Origin: Lichenifustis flavocetrariae
GTDB taxonomy: Bacteria > Pseudomonadota > Alphaproteobacteria > Rhizobiales > Beijerinckiaceae
Assembly: GCF_026130545.1 (NCBI RefSeq)
Contig: NZ_JAMOIM010000011.1
Location: 1 to 64,000, forward strand
Length of the DNA stretch: 64,000 nucleotides
Reading direction: 5' to 3'
The translations under genes and the position numbers were made by a program. Under the pieces are notes generated by a model that saw only the letters and a list, made by a program, of their open reading frames with translations, did not search any database and had not been told where the DNA came from. This document shows positions 27,635 to 36,704 of this stretch, piece after piece; within the stretch, counting starts at the first letter, position 1; each line of letters starts with the position of its first letter.

Positions 27635-28288
27635 GGTGACCTCCTTGCATGTGAGAGGTGAACTTCCTGCAAGCCGCCCGGCGGCGTCCAGTGCTATGTT
27701 GACGCGGCCGTTAGTCATGACCCGGCCACTTTGCGAAAGTCCGGAGGCCTCAAGAATCTCGGCACGCGATAGGCGATCACTCAGCACCGCCGCACCTGCT
27801 CCAAATTCCGGGGCACGAGGGAGGGCGCCCCCCAAGAGTTGTTCAACATGACCAAGCGACTGAGCGACACAACGAGGTCCGCGAGGCACCGACGATCATC
27901 GGCCGCACGCACCCGAGAAATCGCCACCAATTTAGCGGCGAGAGCGGCAGCCAATGTCGCGGCCCAGTACGAGGACGGGGCCTGGCGCAGTTACACTCCA
28001 TGACGTCGCGGAGTTCACTTAATCTGGCAGCTCATCTGGATGACGCAATCCGAGCATGCCGCCATGGAAAACGAGGCGGCGGGCAAAAGGTTTTCGAAAA
28101 CAGAGGCTGTTGGCCCCGTCTAATCCGTGCTCCAACCATGCCAATAGGCTGTCGATCATCTCTACGTTGCGTCGGGCCCGAAGCCATCCGCAAGGCGATG
28201 TGGCAGCACGCACGATCACCATGGCTTTCCCAATCTTAATCTCAGGGAAGCGGTGCACTCACAAACGTAGGCTAAGAAACTTCATTCG
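27635..28288. other. Region without a confident gene, left flank of the island
   Basis: About 650 bases between the Cys-rich gene and the island boundary. Two short frames could be translated: plus 27848-28003 (51 codons, Arg/Ala-rich) and minus 28019-28258 (79 codons, containing VEMIDSLLAWLEHG). Neither has a clear ribosome-binding site or known relatives. Confidence 0.4.
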
Positions 28289-28337
28289 TTGGTGAGCGCG
28301 CTGGGACTCGAACCCAGGACCCTCTGATTAAAAGTCA
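28289..28337. repeat. Left attachment repeat (displaced 3' half of tRNA-Lys)
   Basis: Forty-nine bases identical to 48608-48656. On the minus strand it reads from the 5' side of the anticodon stem through the TTT anticodon, variable loop, T arm and acceptor strand to CCA. The 5' half of a tRNA is missing here, so it is a remnant and not a functional tRNA gene. Confidence 0.92.
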
Positions 28338-28453
28338 CCGCCGCCAAAGGTGTGGTACACATCTTAGCTGATCATTAGCGCCGAATTTCCTTGCAAAAAC
28401 ACCAGAACCATCTGATTGATGGAAGCATAGATGATCATTGGGGAGCAGGAGGC

Positions 28454-28473
28454 TGCTTCCCATGTGCTTCCCA
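28454..28473. promoter_or_regulatory. Candidate integrase arm-binding sites, left
   Basis: Two direct copies of TGCTTCCCA with an 11-base period. The 19-mer gcttcccatgtgcttccca occurs identically at 48531-48549 near the other end. Short repeated sites just inside both attachment repeats are the usual pattern of arm-type integrase sites. It overlaps the likely integrase start codon, which would allow autoregulation. Confidence 0.55.
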
Positions 28474-29673
28474 GAATGGCCGATGCGACTAACGAAAGCG
28501 AATATCGCAAAATACGTCCTTCCGGCCGGGAAGGCGGAGGCGCTTCTGTTTGACGACGACTTGCCCGGCTTTGGCCTGCGGGTCCGTGCCGGCGGTAAGC
28601 GAGTTTTTTGCGTGCAATTCCGCATCGGCTCGAAGCAGAGGCGTGTGACGCTCGGCACCACCGAAACCCTCGACGCAGATCAGGCCCGCAAGCGGGCCCG
28701 TGAGGCGCTGGCCAAGGTCAGCCTGGGTGCCGACCCGCAAACCGAGAAGCGAGCGGCCAAAGAGCATGCCTCCGTCACGCTCGCGGCGGTCGTGCCGCGC
28801 TACTTGGCCTACGCGGAACGGCGACAGAAGGCCGGCCATCACCAAGGCACAAGAACATACCTCCAACGTCATTGGGCGCCGCTCGCAGAAATTTCACTGG
28901 AGAAAGTCTCGCGAGCGACTGTCTCCGAACGGCTTGCAGTCATCGCAAATGAGAACGGCCCGTACGCCGCAAACCGCGCCAGGGCTGCCCTTTCGGCCTT
29001 CTTCACTTGGGCTATCGGCGAGGGCGTTGCGACGGCGAATCCCGTGGTCGGGACTCACAAGCCGGCGGACGAGAAGGCACGGGACCGGGTACTCAATGAC
29101 GCAGAATTAGCGGACATTTGGCACCACGCCGGTGACGGAGACTTCGGCGCCATCGTGCGCCTTCTGGTCTTGACCGGTCAGCGTCGCGAAGAAGTTGGCG
29201 GCCTGCTGTGGTCGGAACTGACAAGTGATTTGTGGACGATCGGTGCTTCGCGCACCAAAAATGGCAAGCCGCACGCTCTGATGCTGCCGCCGCAGGCTCT
29301 AGCCATTCTCGACGGCCGGCCTCGCCAGGACGGGCGCGACTTGGCATTCGGGTCCGGTGTCGGCTCATTTCAAGGTTGGTCCAACGGGAAACAGAGCCTC
29401 GACGCTCGTATTGCCGTCGCCCGCAAAGCCCGACGAGCTGTGCCGGTTGAGATGCCTCCCTGGAGGCTGCATGACGTCCGGCGAACCGTGGCGACCGGCA
29501 TGGCGCGCCTGGGCGTTGTGTTGCCGGTGATCGAGAAGCTTCTGAACCACACCAGCGGCAGCTTCGGCGGCATCGTCGGCGTCTACCAACACCACACCTT
29601 TCGTGACGAAAAGCGAGCCGCGCTAGAGCTTTGGGCAGAACACGTCCAGAGCATCGTGGCGCGCACACGATGA
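28462..29673 (+). CDS. int: P4-type tyrosine recombinase (island integrase)
   Basis: A protein of about 403 residues. The N-terminal DUF4102-type arm-binding domain reads KAEALLFDDDLPGFGLRVRA. A SAM-like core-binding domain is next, then the catalytic part with Arg in LTGQRREEVGGLLW, His-x-x-Arg in LHDVRRT, LLNHTSG and the nucleophile Tyr in VGVYQHH. The ATG at 28462 has AGGAGG nine bases upstream. The ATG at 28483 (MRLTKAN) gives the more usual family start and is an alternative. It lies 125 bases inside the left repeat. It catalyses insertion into and excision from the tRNA-Lys 3' end. Confidence 0.92.
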   Translation: MCFPEWPMRLTKANIAKYVLPAGKAEALLFDDDLPGFGLRVRAGGKRVFCVQFRIGSKQRRVTLGTTETLDADQARKRAREALAKVSLGADPQTEKRAAKEHASVTLAAVVPRYLAYAERRQKAGHHQGTRTYLQRHWAPLAEISLEKVSRATVSERLAVIANENGPYAANRARAALSAFFTWAIGEGVATANPVVGTHKPADEKARDRVLNDAELADIWHHAGDGDFGAIVRLLVLTGQRREEVGGLLWSELTSDLWTIGASRTKNGKPHALMLPPQALAILDGRPRQDGRDLAFGSGVGSFQGWSNGKQSLDARIAVARKARRAVPVEMPPWRLHDVRRTVATGMARLGVVLPVIEKLLNHTSGSFGGIVGVYQHHTFRDEKRAALELWAEHVQSIVARTR

Positions 29674-30440
29674 TTGAAACTCAGGATTCGCGCCACTTGG
29701 CCCTTAAAGCCGCATTCGGCAAGTTGATCGTGAAGGCTGATCGCGAGGACCTTCGAGAACGCGCAATCACAGGATTTTTGTTGGACGAAGGATTCCATGA
29801 AACGCAAAGTAACTTCTGGACCCCGGACACCGTCACGGGAGCAAAATTGAGAATTGTCGCGGCGAGAGCGCGACGACTTCGAGCCGCGCTCGACGATTTG
29901 CCAGAAGGCGTCGAGCTTAGATTTACAGACACCCTAGAAAGAACGTTGGCAGAGCTGAGCCAATTTGTCAAATCGCAAAAACATCGCGACACTTATAAAT
30001 CAGTTATCGGTCGCACTCAGCGATTACAGAAGGCCATGCATGACATTTCTTTTGTTGGAAAAGATGCGCTTATTCTTGGAAATTGGAACATCGATTACGG
30101 GCCAAAAAGTACGTCTATTATGGATTTACTAAATTGGTTGGCGACGAAAGCAGACGCTGCACATGAAGGCTTAAAAGCTGGCATGCTTCACGCCAAGCCT
30201 ACCAGCAAAGCAATGCGCATCGCTGAGCGGGCCGCCTTCTGGTACACAAAGCTTACTGACAGGCTTGTAACGCTGTACAGCGCCACAAACGATAGTGAGC
30301 CAAAAACTGGTCCCTACATCACTCTTCTCAGCGACATCTTCGCGGCACTTGGCGTGCCCCAAAAGAAGGTGCAGTGGGCTGCTAAAATCGCGCGCGACGC
30401 CCAACGCCACGAGGACGCTCGGGCCAAAAAGCAAAAATAG
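29670..30440 (+). CDS. Hypothetical protein coupled to the integrase
   Basis: A 256-residue soluble, helix-rich, basic-ended protein with no motif I recognise. The start overlaps the integrase stop (ATGA), so the two are translationally coupled. From about 29960 the base composition falls well below the surrounding GC level, suggesting a separate origin. A role in integration or superinfection control can only be guessed. Confidence 0.65.
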   Translation: MIETQDSRHLALKAAFGKLIVKADREDLRERAITGFLLDEGFHETQSNFWTPDTVTGAKLRIVAARARRLRAALDDLPEGVELRFTDTLERTLAELSQFVKSQKHRDTYKSVIGRTQRLQKAMHDISFVGKDALILGNWNIDYGPKSTSIMDLLNWLATKADAAHEGLKAGMLHAKPTSKAMRIAERAAFWYTKLTDRLVTLYSATNDSEPKTGPYITLLSDIFAALGVPQKKVQWAAKIARDAQRHEDARAKKQK

Positions 30441-30513
30441 AAACTTTCCTCCCCGTGGCGCTTTCGCTCTTTATTGCTCAGTTTGACTTCGCAATCACTC
30501 GTGAGGTCATTCG

Positions 30514-30741
30514 ATGCAACCTAAGAGCAACACTAGTCATCATGAGCGAGTAACCATTCCAGCTTCTCTTGAAGAGGCACGAGTGCTCAACGTCGCGCAA
30601 GTTGCTGAATTTCTGGGTTTTTCAGTGAGCCAGGTTCGTCGACTGTACCGCACCGGCCGAATTTCCGCGCCAGTGCGCGTTGGCGCACGGAAGCTAGGCT
30701 GGCCAATGAGCGTCGTCCGCGCGATGGCGCGCACCAACTAA
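30514..30741 (+). CDS. AlpA-like excisionase / helix-turn-helix protein
   Basis: A 75-residue small DNA-binding protein. LNVAQVAEFLGFSVSQVRRL followed by YRTGRISAPVRVGARKLGWP is the MerR-like winged-helix pattern of AlpA/Xis proteins of P4-type elements, including the wing Gly and the Trp that follows it. GTGAGG precedes the ATG. It probably directs excision together with the integrase. Confidence 0.75.
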   Translation: MQPKSNTSHHERVTIPASLEEARVLNVAQVAEFLGFSVSQVRRLYRTGRISAPVRVGARKLGWPMSVVRAMARTN

Positions 30742-30807
30742 GGCAAAATCTGGCAATCACGTTTTAGTTGACGGGCAGGCTGAAACGAACACCTTTGGTG
30801 ATCGTCG

Positions 30808-31185
30808 ATGGTTCATTCAAATAAAGGGACGCGCCGCCGCCAAGCACGCGCCCCCTATTCATTCCAGGACAGCAGAAAAGATAGCTCGAAAGCCGCCGCC
30901 GGGCAAGCGCAGGTGGCGAGAAACGGGCTGGTTGGCGCTCTCGCAGCGATTGAGGCGATCGTCGCCGAACATCCGCCGCTGCGCGGTTTCGGCGTTCTCC
31001 TACGATGCGGCATCAACGGCGAGCCGCTCGACATCAAACGCCTCGCGGAAATCGCGGGCGTGACGCCGGCGACGCTTCGCAGACGAGCGCAGACAATCCG
31101 CGGCGCTAAGCCGGCAGGCCGATATCGCATAACCCCTGCGATGTTGCCTGTGCTACTTGGGTCGGAGGCGCGGCATGACACTTGA
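30808..31185 (+). CDS. Hypothetical protein with a C-terminal helix-turn-helix
   Basis: A 125-residue basic protein. LKR-like IKRLAEIAGVTPATLRRRA looks like a helix-turn-helix, preceded by an Arg/Lys-rich N-terminus. The end overlaps the next gene by 11 bases. It sits directly upstream of the RepA-like ATPase group and may be a replication or regulatory accessory. No family assigned. Confidence 0.6.
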   Translation: MVHSNKGTRRRQARAPYSFQDSRKDSSKAAAGQAQVARNGLVGALAAIEAIVAEHPPLRGFGVLLRCGINGEPLDIKRLAEIAGVTPATLRRRAQTIRGAKPAGRYRITPAMLPVLLGSEARHDT

Positions 31186-31747
31186 ACTGCTTCTCGCACT
31201 AGCCGATCTCACCGTTACAGCCGAGCCGGGCACGGCATACTACCACGCACACCGGCTCAATACCCAAGTAATCACGCGCGCGGCCGGCGGTGTTTACCTG
31301 AGCCCGATCCGCATCGTGCCCCCACGCTTTTTCGAACCCGACCCAACCGGCAAGCTGGCAGCGTGGACCGAAGTGCGTGATGAACATAGCGAGACGATTG
31401 ATGCGGTCGCATGGTCGATCAGGAGACCCGACAAGATCGTGACGCTTCTCGGCCGCGCGTCGGTGCTTGGAGCCGAATGGGCTGCCGATCCGATCAGCTA
31501 CATGGGCGGCTTGCCTCTTCGAGTGTTTCGCACGCCGCTGAATTGGTTGAAGGCCAAATGCGAAGGGGTGGCCGCGCTCGATACCATGCGCACTGCCCGC
31601 TTCCTGCTCGACGTCCCCACGTCCCGGATCGCGGCCGAGGACGATCAACATGCCCGTGAGATCGTCCACGCCCGGCACGCGCTGATGGATCGTCAGAGCA
31701 TCGTCGTGCCGCAACGCAAGCGCCAGTCCGATCAGGAGGCTGCTTGA
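31175..31747 (+). CDS. Hypothetical protein of the RepA-like ATPase operon
   Basis: A 190-residue soluble protein. The ATG at 31175 follows CGGAGGCGGC, and an earlier in-frame start at 31157 lacks such a site. It overlaps the gene before and is directly followed by the ATPase gene. No recognised domain. The position is that of the small replication-associated proteins common in alphaproteobacterial islands. Confidence 0.6.
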   Translation: MTLELLLALADLTVTAEPGTAYYHAHRLNTQVITRAAGGVYLSPIRIVPPRFFEPDPTGKLAAWTEVRDEHSETIDAVAWSIRRPDKIVTLLGRASVLGAEWAADPISYMGGLPLRVFRTPLNWLKAKCEGVAALDTMRTARFLLDVPTSRIAAEDDQHAREIVHARHALMDRQSIVVPQRKRQSDQEAA

Positions 31748-32908
31748 ATGGATCAATATAGGCCTGCCCGGCTCGACGATGGGCCGCCCGAACTTGAGAG
31801 TGACTGGCGGAAGAACAGCCGGGAGGCGCCGAAACAACCCCCGCGCAAGCTGCCGATCGTCGATGCAGCCTCCTTCGCCGGCCGTGAGGTGCCGGAACGC
31901 CAGTGGTTTGTTGAAGGCATGATGCCTGCTGGGACCGTGACAATGCTGGGGGGCGACGGCGCAACAGGCAAAAGCCTGCTTGCGCTGCAACTAAGCGCCG
32001 CCACGGTGCTAGGCATGCCGTGGATCGGACGCGACGTGCGACGAGGCCCAGTGCTTTTCTTGACCGCAGAAGATGATAATGAGGAACTTCACCGGCGTTT
32101 AAACGACATTCTTGCCGATATAGGCATGACGTTCGAAGATTTTAGGGCGCGCGGATTTTCGCTTTGCTCATTGACGAAAGTAGATGCAGTCCTCGGCACC
32201 TCTGACGCCCACACCCATGTCGTTAAGCCCACAGTTTGGTTCGAATTGATTCAAGAGCATATCCGCATCGCAAAGCCGGCGCTCGTAGTGCTCGACCCGC
32301 TCAGCGACCTGTTCGCGGGTGACGAAAATCAACGGACGCAGGCCCGGCAGTTCATTGGTTTACTTCGGCGCTTTACGGTGGAGCACGGCAGCACCGTGCT
32401 CCTTCTCGCTCACCCGAGCTTATCCGGCCTATCGTCGGGTTCGGGCACGTCAGGCTCAACGGCGTGGTCGAATTCGGTTCGCAGCCGCCTGTATTTCGAG
32501 CGCGTCAAGCGCGACGGCGGGGCCGAGGATGACCCCGATGCTCGCGTTCTCAAGGTCCTAAAAGCGAACTATGGGGCTGTGGGCGCGGAGATCAAATTGC
32601 GGTGGCGCGAGGGCGTGTTCATTCTGGACGGCAAGGCAGGCAGCGGGTTCGCGGCGATTGCGGTTCAAGCACGCGCTGATCAGATCTTCATGGATCTTTT
32701 GGGAACATATACGGCCGAAAATCGATACGTCAGCCCAAACAGGTCATCGAGCTATGCTCCCGCAGTCTTTGCAAAAGACCAACGGGCCGGCGGAATGAAC
32801 AAAAAATCCCTCGAAGGCGCGCTCAACCGCCTCCTTGCCGCCAGAAGGATCGAGATTACGGAATGTGGCCCGGCGAGCCGCAAGGTGCAAAGGCTCCGAC
32901 GATGCTAA
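31748..32908 (+). CDS. RepA-like AAA ATPase (AAA_25)
   Basis: A 386-residue RecA-fold ATPase. Walker A is GGDGATGKS near residue 71, Walker B is ALVVLDPLSDLF near residue 180, and VLLLAHPS and SGSTAWSNSVRSRLYF correspond to the hexameric RepA-helicase motifs. A C-terminal winged-helix-like part follows. The start directly follows the previous stop. Such proteins are plasmid/phage-type replicative helicases. The 11-bp repeat array begins eight bases after its stop. Confidence 0.85.
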   Translation: MDQYRPARLDDGPPELESDWRKNSREAPKQPPRKLPIVDAASFAGREVPERQWFVEGMMPAGTVTMLGGDGATGKSLLALQLSAATVLGMPWIGRDVRRGPVLFLTAEDDNEELHRRLNDILADIGMTFEDFRARGFSLCSLTKVDAVLGTSDAHTHVVKPTVWFELIQEHIRIAKPALVVLDPLSDLFAGDENQRTQARQFIGLLRRFTVEHGSTVLLLAHPSLSGLSSGSGTSGSTAWSNSVRSRLYFERVKRDGGAEDDPDARVLKVLKANYGAVGAEIKLRWREGVFILDGKAGSGFAAIAVQARADQIFMDLLGTYTAENRYVSPNRSSSYAPAVFAKDQRAGGMNKKSLEGALNRLLAARRIEITECGPASRKVQRLRRC

Positions 32909-32915
32909 ATTCACC

Positions 32916-33000
32916 TTCAGACGGCCCTCAGACGGGATTCAGACGGGGTTCAGACCCCCATTCCGACCCTCATTCTGACGGTATTCAGACGGGTACAGAC
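32916..33000 (+). repeat. Iteron-like array of eight TTCAGAC units
   Basis: TTCAGAC or close variants begin at 32916, 32927, 32938, 32949, 32961, 32973, 32984 and 32994, so the spacing is 11, 11, 11, 12, 12, 11 and 10 bases. Four of the eight are followed by GGG or GG. A near-helical period places all units on one face of the DNA, as in iterons bound by a replication initiator. A reading frame through it would encode repeated SDGxQTG, so a coding origin is not excluded. Confidence 0.6.
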
Positions 33001-33033
33001 TGCCTAGCCACACACTCCCCACACCCCTATATG

Positions 33034-33067
33034 CGTGCCCGCCCGCCCTAAGGGTCGGGGCGGCACG
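33034..33067. other. GC-rich stem-loop next to the repeat array
   Basis: CGTGCC at the left pairs with GGCACG at the right, and CCGCCC pairs with GGGCGG inside, around an AAGGGTC-type loop with a small bulge. It is followed by TTA only, so it is a weak intrinsic terminator for the ATPase operon. As part of an origin it is also plausible. Confidence 0.4.
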
Positions 33068-33717
33068 TTAAGATCAATCAGCCCGGCCACAGAGGGTGCC
33101 CTGCTCGCAGGTCCGCCGGAGGGCCTTCGGCGGCATGCTGCCGTGCCGAATCTCGGTCAAATTCAAAGCGGCGTGTCGGAACAAAGCGCAGCCAAAAGGA
33201 AAGAAAACTGAAAAAATCGGTTTCGCAAATACTCGCGACGAGGGCGTACCGCGGGACCCGCTCCCCGTTCAAACTGTCGGGAAGGACCCAATACGGGCCG
33301 TTGTCCGTGCCACCAGAGACTTTTGTCGCCACGCTGCGACTGATTTAGTCCCAATTAGGTTGTCCTACCAAATCAAAAATTCCCGGTCTTGTTGACCAAC
33401 CACGCGAAGGTGTCGCGCCTGTTCCAGCCGTACGACTGGATTGGATGGGAAGCGGAAGTTGACCTTTCGCCTCGAAGCGGATGCTCCGCCGCCGACCTGT
33501 CACCAATTTTGACGACTCATGCCCAGGATCTCCCACTTCGGCGCCCTTCGCTTGCGGGTTACTGCTGGCACCCGTTAAGAAGTCTATCAGACTTGCTTTT
33601 TTGGCGCCCACTCGTCTAACGTCAGTTTGCGTCGTAGCTCTGGTGAGCACCGCCTTCAAAGGGCTCTGAATGCTCCTTCAAAGCGGACGGGCACGTTCGA
33701 TTCGGGCACGCGTACCT

Positions 33718-34641
33718 ATGTCATATGAAATAAATAGAACTGATGCTCGGGCCGTTTTCAAACAACTTCTTGGGCAAGCCAATCATTTTCTAATTACAAT
33801 CTTGGTTGGGCTGCAAGGCGTAAGAGACGGGAAAGTTACGCCAGACGACGAATTTAGTACGTCATGGAACCCTAAGAGCGTTAAGGATTCAGCTGATCGA
33901 AGTCGTATGTTTTCGTTAGACTTGGCCTTAATCCGTGCGATTGATGCACTTGACACGTACATGATGCGTACGAATAGGAAGCCATTTGCTATTTCTTCGT
34001 CTTCTTTCCGGAACGCAATGGACGGTACTGGGCAAAGTGTAAGCAGAAGACTTGCTGTCTTTCGAACCCACACAGGTCTCTTGCCTCCTGAACACGCTAA
34101 CCTTCTGAGTCTCGGAATTGCTTGGAGAAACCGCCGTGTCCATTCATTGTCGGATAACGACATCACGATGGAAGAAAGGAAATGCCTGATATCAAAGCAA
34201 GATGAACTTCTGCGTGACTACGCGGGCCTATCGATTTCTGACATGCTGAAAGATTTTGACGCATCGGAGCCGCCGCATTTTAAGGAAGCTGCTGCGATTA
34301 TACGTGCCGTTCAGAATGCGGTAGAATGTTTCGATGGCAAGTTGTTGGAGCAAATTGATCTAAAAGAGTACTTACGCGGCCTGCTTTCCGAGCGACTTGG
34401 TAGAGGCCCATCTAATCAGAGCATAAACCGTAAACATGCGGTGAGGCAGACTTGGGGACATCAGACTTCAAAGGGAGTTAAGGTACTGCGGATACTCGCT
34501 ATGGTTGGTGTGCACAAGGTAGTTGCACCGCAAAGCTCGCCCAAAAAAGTAGTGGCTACGCGAAAAATACCAGATGAATTAATCCATCAAATAACTAACA
34601 TGAGTCAAGCAGAAGCCCTAGAGTTTTTATCTGCAGATTAA
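33718..34641 (+). CDS. HEPN-like protein (putative RNase), AT-rich
   Basis: A protein of about 307 residues. At residues 137-142 it has RNRRVH, the exact RNxxxH signature of HEPN ribonucleases, inside helical sequence (LLSLGIAWRNRRVHSLSDN). Another helical segment, LDLALIRAIDALDTYMM, lies before it, as in HEPN four-helix bundles. The ATG at 33718 is preferred over one at 33670. The gene is clearly AT-richer than its surroundings and converges with the DUF262 gene. HEPN proteins are often toxins or anti-phage RNases. The assignment rests on the motif only. Confidence 0.55.
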   Translation: MSYEINRTDARAVFKQLLGQANHFLITILVGLQGVRDGKVTPDDEFSTSWNPKSVKDSADRSRMFSLDLALIRAIDALDTYMMRTNRKPFAISSSSFRNAMDGTGQSVSRRLAVFRTHTGLLPPEHANLLSLGIAWRNRRVHSLSDNDITMEERKCLISKQDELLRDYAGLSISDMLKDFDASEPPHFKEAAAIIRAVQNAVECFDGKLLEQIDLKEYLRGLLSERLGRGPSNQSINRKHAVRQTWGHQTSKGVKVLRILAMVGVHKVVAPQSSPKKVVATRKIPDELIHQITNMSQAEALEFLSAD

Positions 34642-34838
34642 TGTTCCTTGGGGTCCATAACTCAGGCCGTATTCCGGTTCAGCTTTGCAGCCAAAACAAC
34701 GTCTGTTTTCCTATCGCGAACGCAGATGTCGTTCATCAAGCTGTGGGGAAGCGGACATTTCCAAGGTCTGCAAAGGGTCGAAACCCGCAACCAGCCGTTG
34801 CTCTCGCCTACTACCTCTCAAGGAGCTGGGCAGGCACC

Positions 34839-36704
34839 TTATCGCGGCCAGATCGTCAACGCCCGCGCGAAGAGAGCCTCGCCTCGCTGTTGAATTGCGG
34901 TCTCGTTCCAGGTCTCAATTTGCATCGCGCTCTGATTGATCGGCAGGATGGAGTGAATGCCGAGCTGGAATCGCTTCGTCGACCACGCGCTATTCGACTG
35001 CGCGGAATTGAGTTCCATCGTGATGATCGTCAGGTTGCCGATCGTCTGCAGCACCTCGTCCCTTCGACGCGTGGCTTGCGCACGGGCGTCCGACGGCGGT
35101 GCGGCCAGCATATCGCTCAGCTCCATGCCCTTCGAGCCGTCCTGTAATGGCCAGTTCGGCCGCCAGCTGCGAGGCAGGAGATGTTCGACGGTAGGCTGCT
35201 TCTCGAATGCAATCATCTCGATCTTCGAGGTCAGGAACGTCTGGTTGAGGCGCGTAAGGATGTAGACCAGCCTCGCATTGTTCAGACAGGTGTACAGCGG
35301 CTCGCGGAGCCACGCGTCACGGAACACCGCGTCGTTTGGCCAAAGCGCTGAATCGCCCGACAGGGCCAGGAGCGCTGATTTGAGGTTGGCTGCCGTGAAG
35401 CCGTTCTCTCTCAGGTTGCGGGACAGAGAGAGGAACACGCGGTTGTAGTTTTTGGTGGTGAGATCGCATACTGCGCGTCGCAGCACATAGGACTCGAGGA
35501 GGCTGCAGACGGCCAGCAACTCATCGTCGTCGGTCTTCGCGTCCAGCATGGCGAGCAGCAGCGGGTAGGTCGTCCTCACGTCGAAGGTGTCGAGGAACGT
35601 CGACAGGCCGAAAAGAAGGTCGTCCTTGGCGGGGGCGATAATCCGACGGAAGTCGTCACGCTGCCGGGACAGCGTCTGCAGCTCGGCTTCCACTCCGGCA
35701 AAGGGCTTTGTAGCTTCCAGCCAGTGCTTGTACTCAACATAGAGGTGCTTGATCGGCACGTCCCGTCCCTGTCGACTCGATAGGAAATGCTGCATGAATA
35801 GATCGCTTCTAGGCCGATACAGGCGCCCCTGGCTGACCTCCTGCCGCCAGAACTCTTCATCGAAACCACTCCAGTACTTCTGATAGACAACCTCGATGAC
35901 GAGCTTCTCCCTCGCTGCGCGAAAGAAGATGTAGTTCCTCAGGAGGTCGGCCGGGAGCAGAGGTTCGCCGCGCGCATTCAGGGTTTCGAAGATGACCTGC
36001 GGGTCGTCGTCCTTTTGGAGGTCGATGACGACCACCATCAGGGCATTGCGGAGCGCCTGGAAGCACTCGTCCGTGCGCGTCGCAAGTGGGATCGAGGCGG
36101 CCGTCAGCTCCTGACCTTCCTCGCCCAGGAAGAAGGCCTCCAGCTGGGCGAAGAAGAAGAGGTAGGCCTCAATCATTCGCGGCCGCGGATCGGGCTTTCT
36201 GGCGTATGGCTTCTTTTTCAGAGGGTGCCGCTTCAGGATCTCCGCCCGCGACCCGGCCGTGGTGACGTCGATGAATTGCGGCCGGTCGAGCTGGGTCGGC
36301 CAAACCTTGAACTTGTCGACTTCAGGGTTTGCCATCATGCCAGTGTTTAGAATGAACTTCTCGCACTCCGCGGCGAGCGGCTGGCACCCTTGCGACCGAC
36401 AGAAGTCCCGGAAGGCAGCGAGGAAGATCTGGAGGGTCGTCAGCCGCTGCTGGCCGTCGATCACCTGCCGAACCACGACGTGCCCCGTGGGCGTCTGTTT
36501 CTGGTCGAGGACCATGGCGCCAAGAAAGTGGTGAGGGGCGTTGGTACGGCCCTCCAAAACCTCACAGAACTTGCGCTCGATGTCCTCCCAGAGCGGCGTC
36601 CATTGCTGCTCCTCGTTCCACACGTATTGCCGCTGAAAGAGCGGTACCTCGAGGCGCTGCTTGACGTCGAAAACGGTCAGGACCGGCGTTTTGTTAACTT
36701 CCAT
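34839..36704 (-). CDS. DUF262/DUF1524 protein (GmrSD-like)
   Basis: A 621-residue single-chain protein. The N-terminal DUF262 (ParB/Srx-like NTPase) shows VPLFQRQYVWNEEQQW and VIDGQQRLTTLQIFL. The C-terminal DUF1524 HNH nuclease shows VEHLLPRS and IGNLTIITMELNSAQSNSAW. This is the fused architecture of GmrSD, a type IV restriction enzyme against glucosylated hydroxymethylcytosine DNA, and of related anti-phage proteins. Both signature regions look intact. The target modification is not predictable. Confidence 0.88.
   Translation of the reverse strand: MEVNKTPVLTVFDVKQRLEVPLFQRQYVWNEEQQWTPLWEDIERKFCEVLEGRTNAPHHFLGAMVLDQKQTPTGHVVVRQVIDGQQRLTTLQIFLAAFRDFCRSQGCQPLAAECEKFILNTGMMANPEVDKFKVWPTQLDRPQFIDVTTAGSRAEILKRHPLKKKPYARKPDPRPRMIEAYLFFFAQLEAFFLGEEGQELTAASIPLATRTDECFQALRNALMVVVIDLQKDDDPQVIFETLNARGEPLLPADLLRNYIFFRAAREKLVIEVVYQKYWSGFDEEFWRQEVSQGRLYRPRSDLFMQHFLSSRQGRDVPIKHLYVEYKHWLEATKPFAGVEAELQTLSRQRDDFRRIIAPAKDDLLFGLSTFLDTFDVRTTYPLLLAMLDAKTDDDELLAVCSLLESYVLRRAVCDLTTKNYNRVFLSLSRNLRENGFTAANLKSALLALSGDSALWPNDAVFRDAWLREPLYTCLNNARLVYILTRLNQTFLTSKIEMIAFEKQPTVEHLLPRSWRPNWPLQDGSKGMELSDMLAAPPSDARAQATRRRDEVLQTIGNLTIITMELNSAQSNSAWSTKRFQLGIHSILPINQSAMQIETWNETAIQQRGEALFARALTIWPR

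Larger units (their letters stand above)
32909..33717. other. Long non-coding stretch with repeats and a hairpin
   Basis: About 800 bases with no convincing gene. It contains the iteron-like array (32916-33000) and a GC-rich hairpin (33034-33067). The remaining 650 bases have only short frames on both strands without recognisable products. GC falls to the right, leading into the AT-rich HEPN gene. Confidence 0.5.

Noticed and set aside
28289-28337. A second tRNA-Lys gene at the left island end
   Set aside because: Only the 3' half is present. The D arm and 5' acceptor strand are missing.
32903-33051. Short coding frame SDGPQTG...SDGIQTG through the repeat array
   Set aside because: The base-level period of 10-12 is not a multiple of three, so the frame is not the unit of repetition. 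I treat the array as DNA sites, but list the coding option in the feature.
34641-35147. Plus-strand frame of 168 codons opposite the DUF262 gene end
   Set aside because: It lies antisense to the conserved DUF1524 motifs and has random composition.
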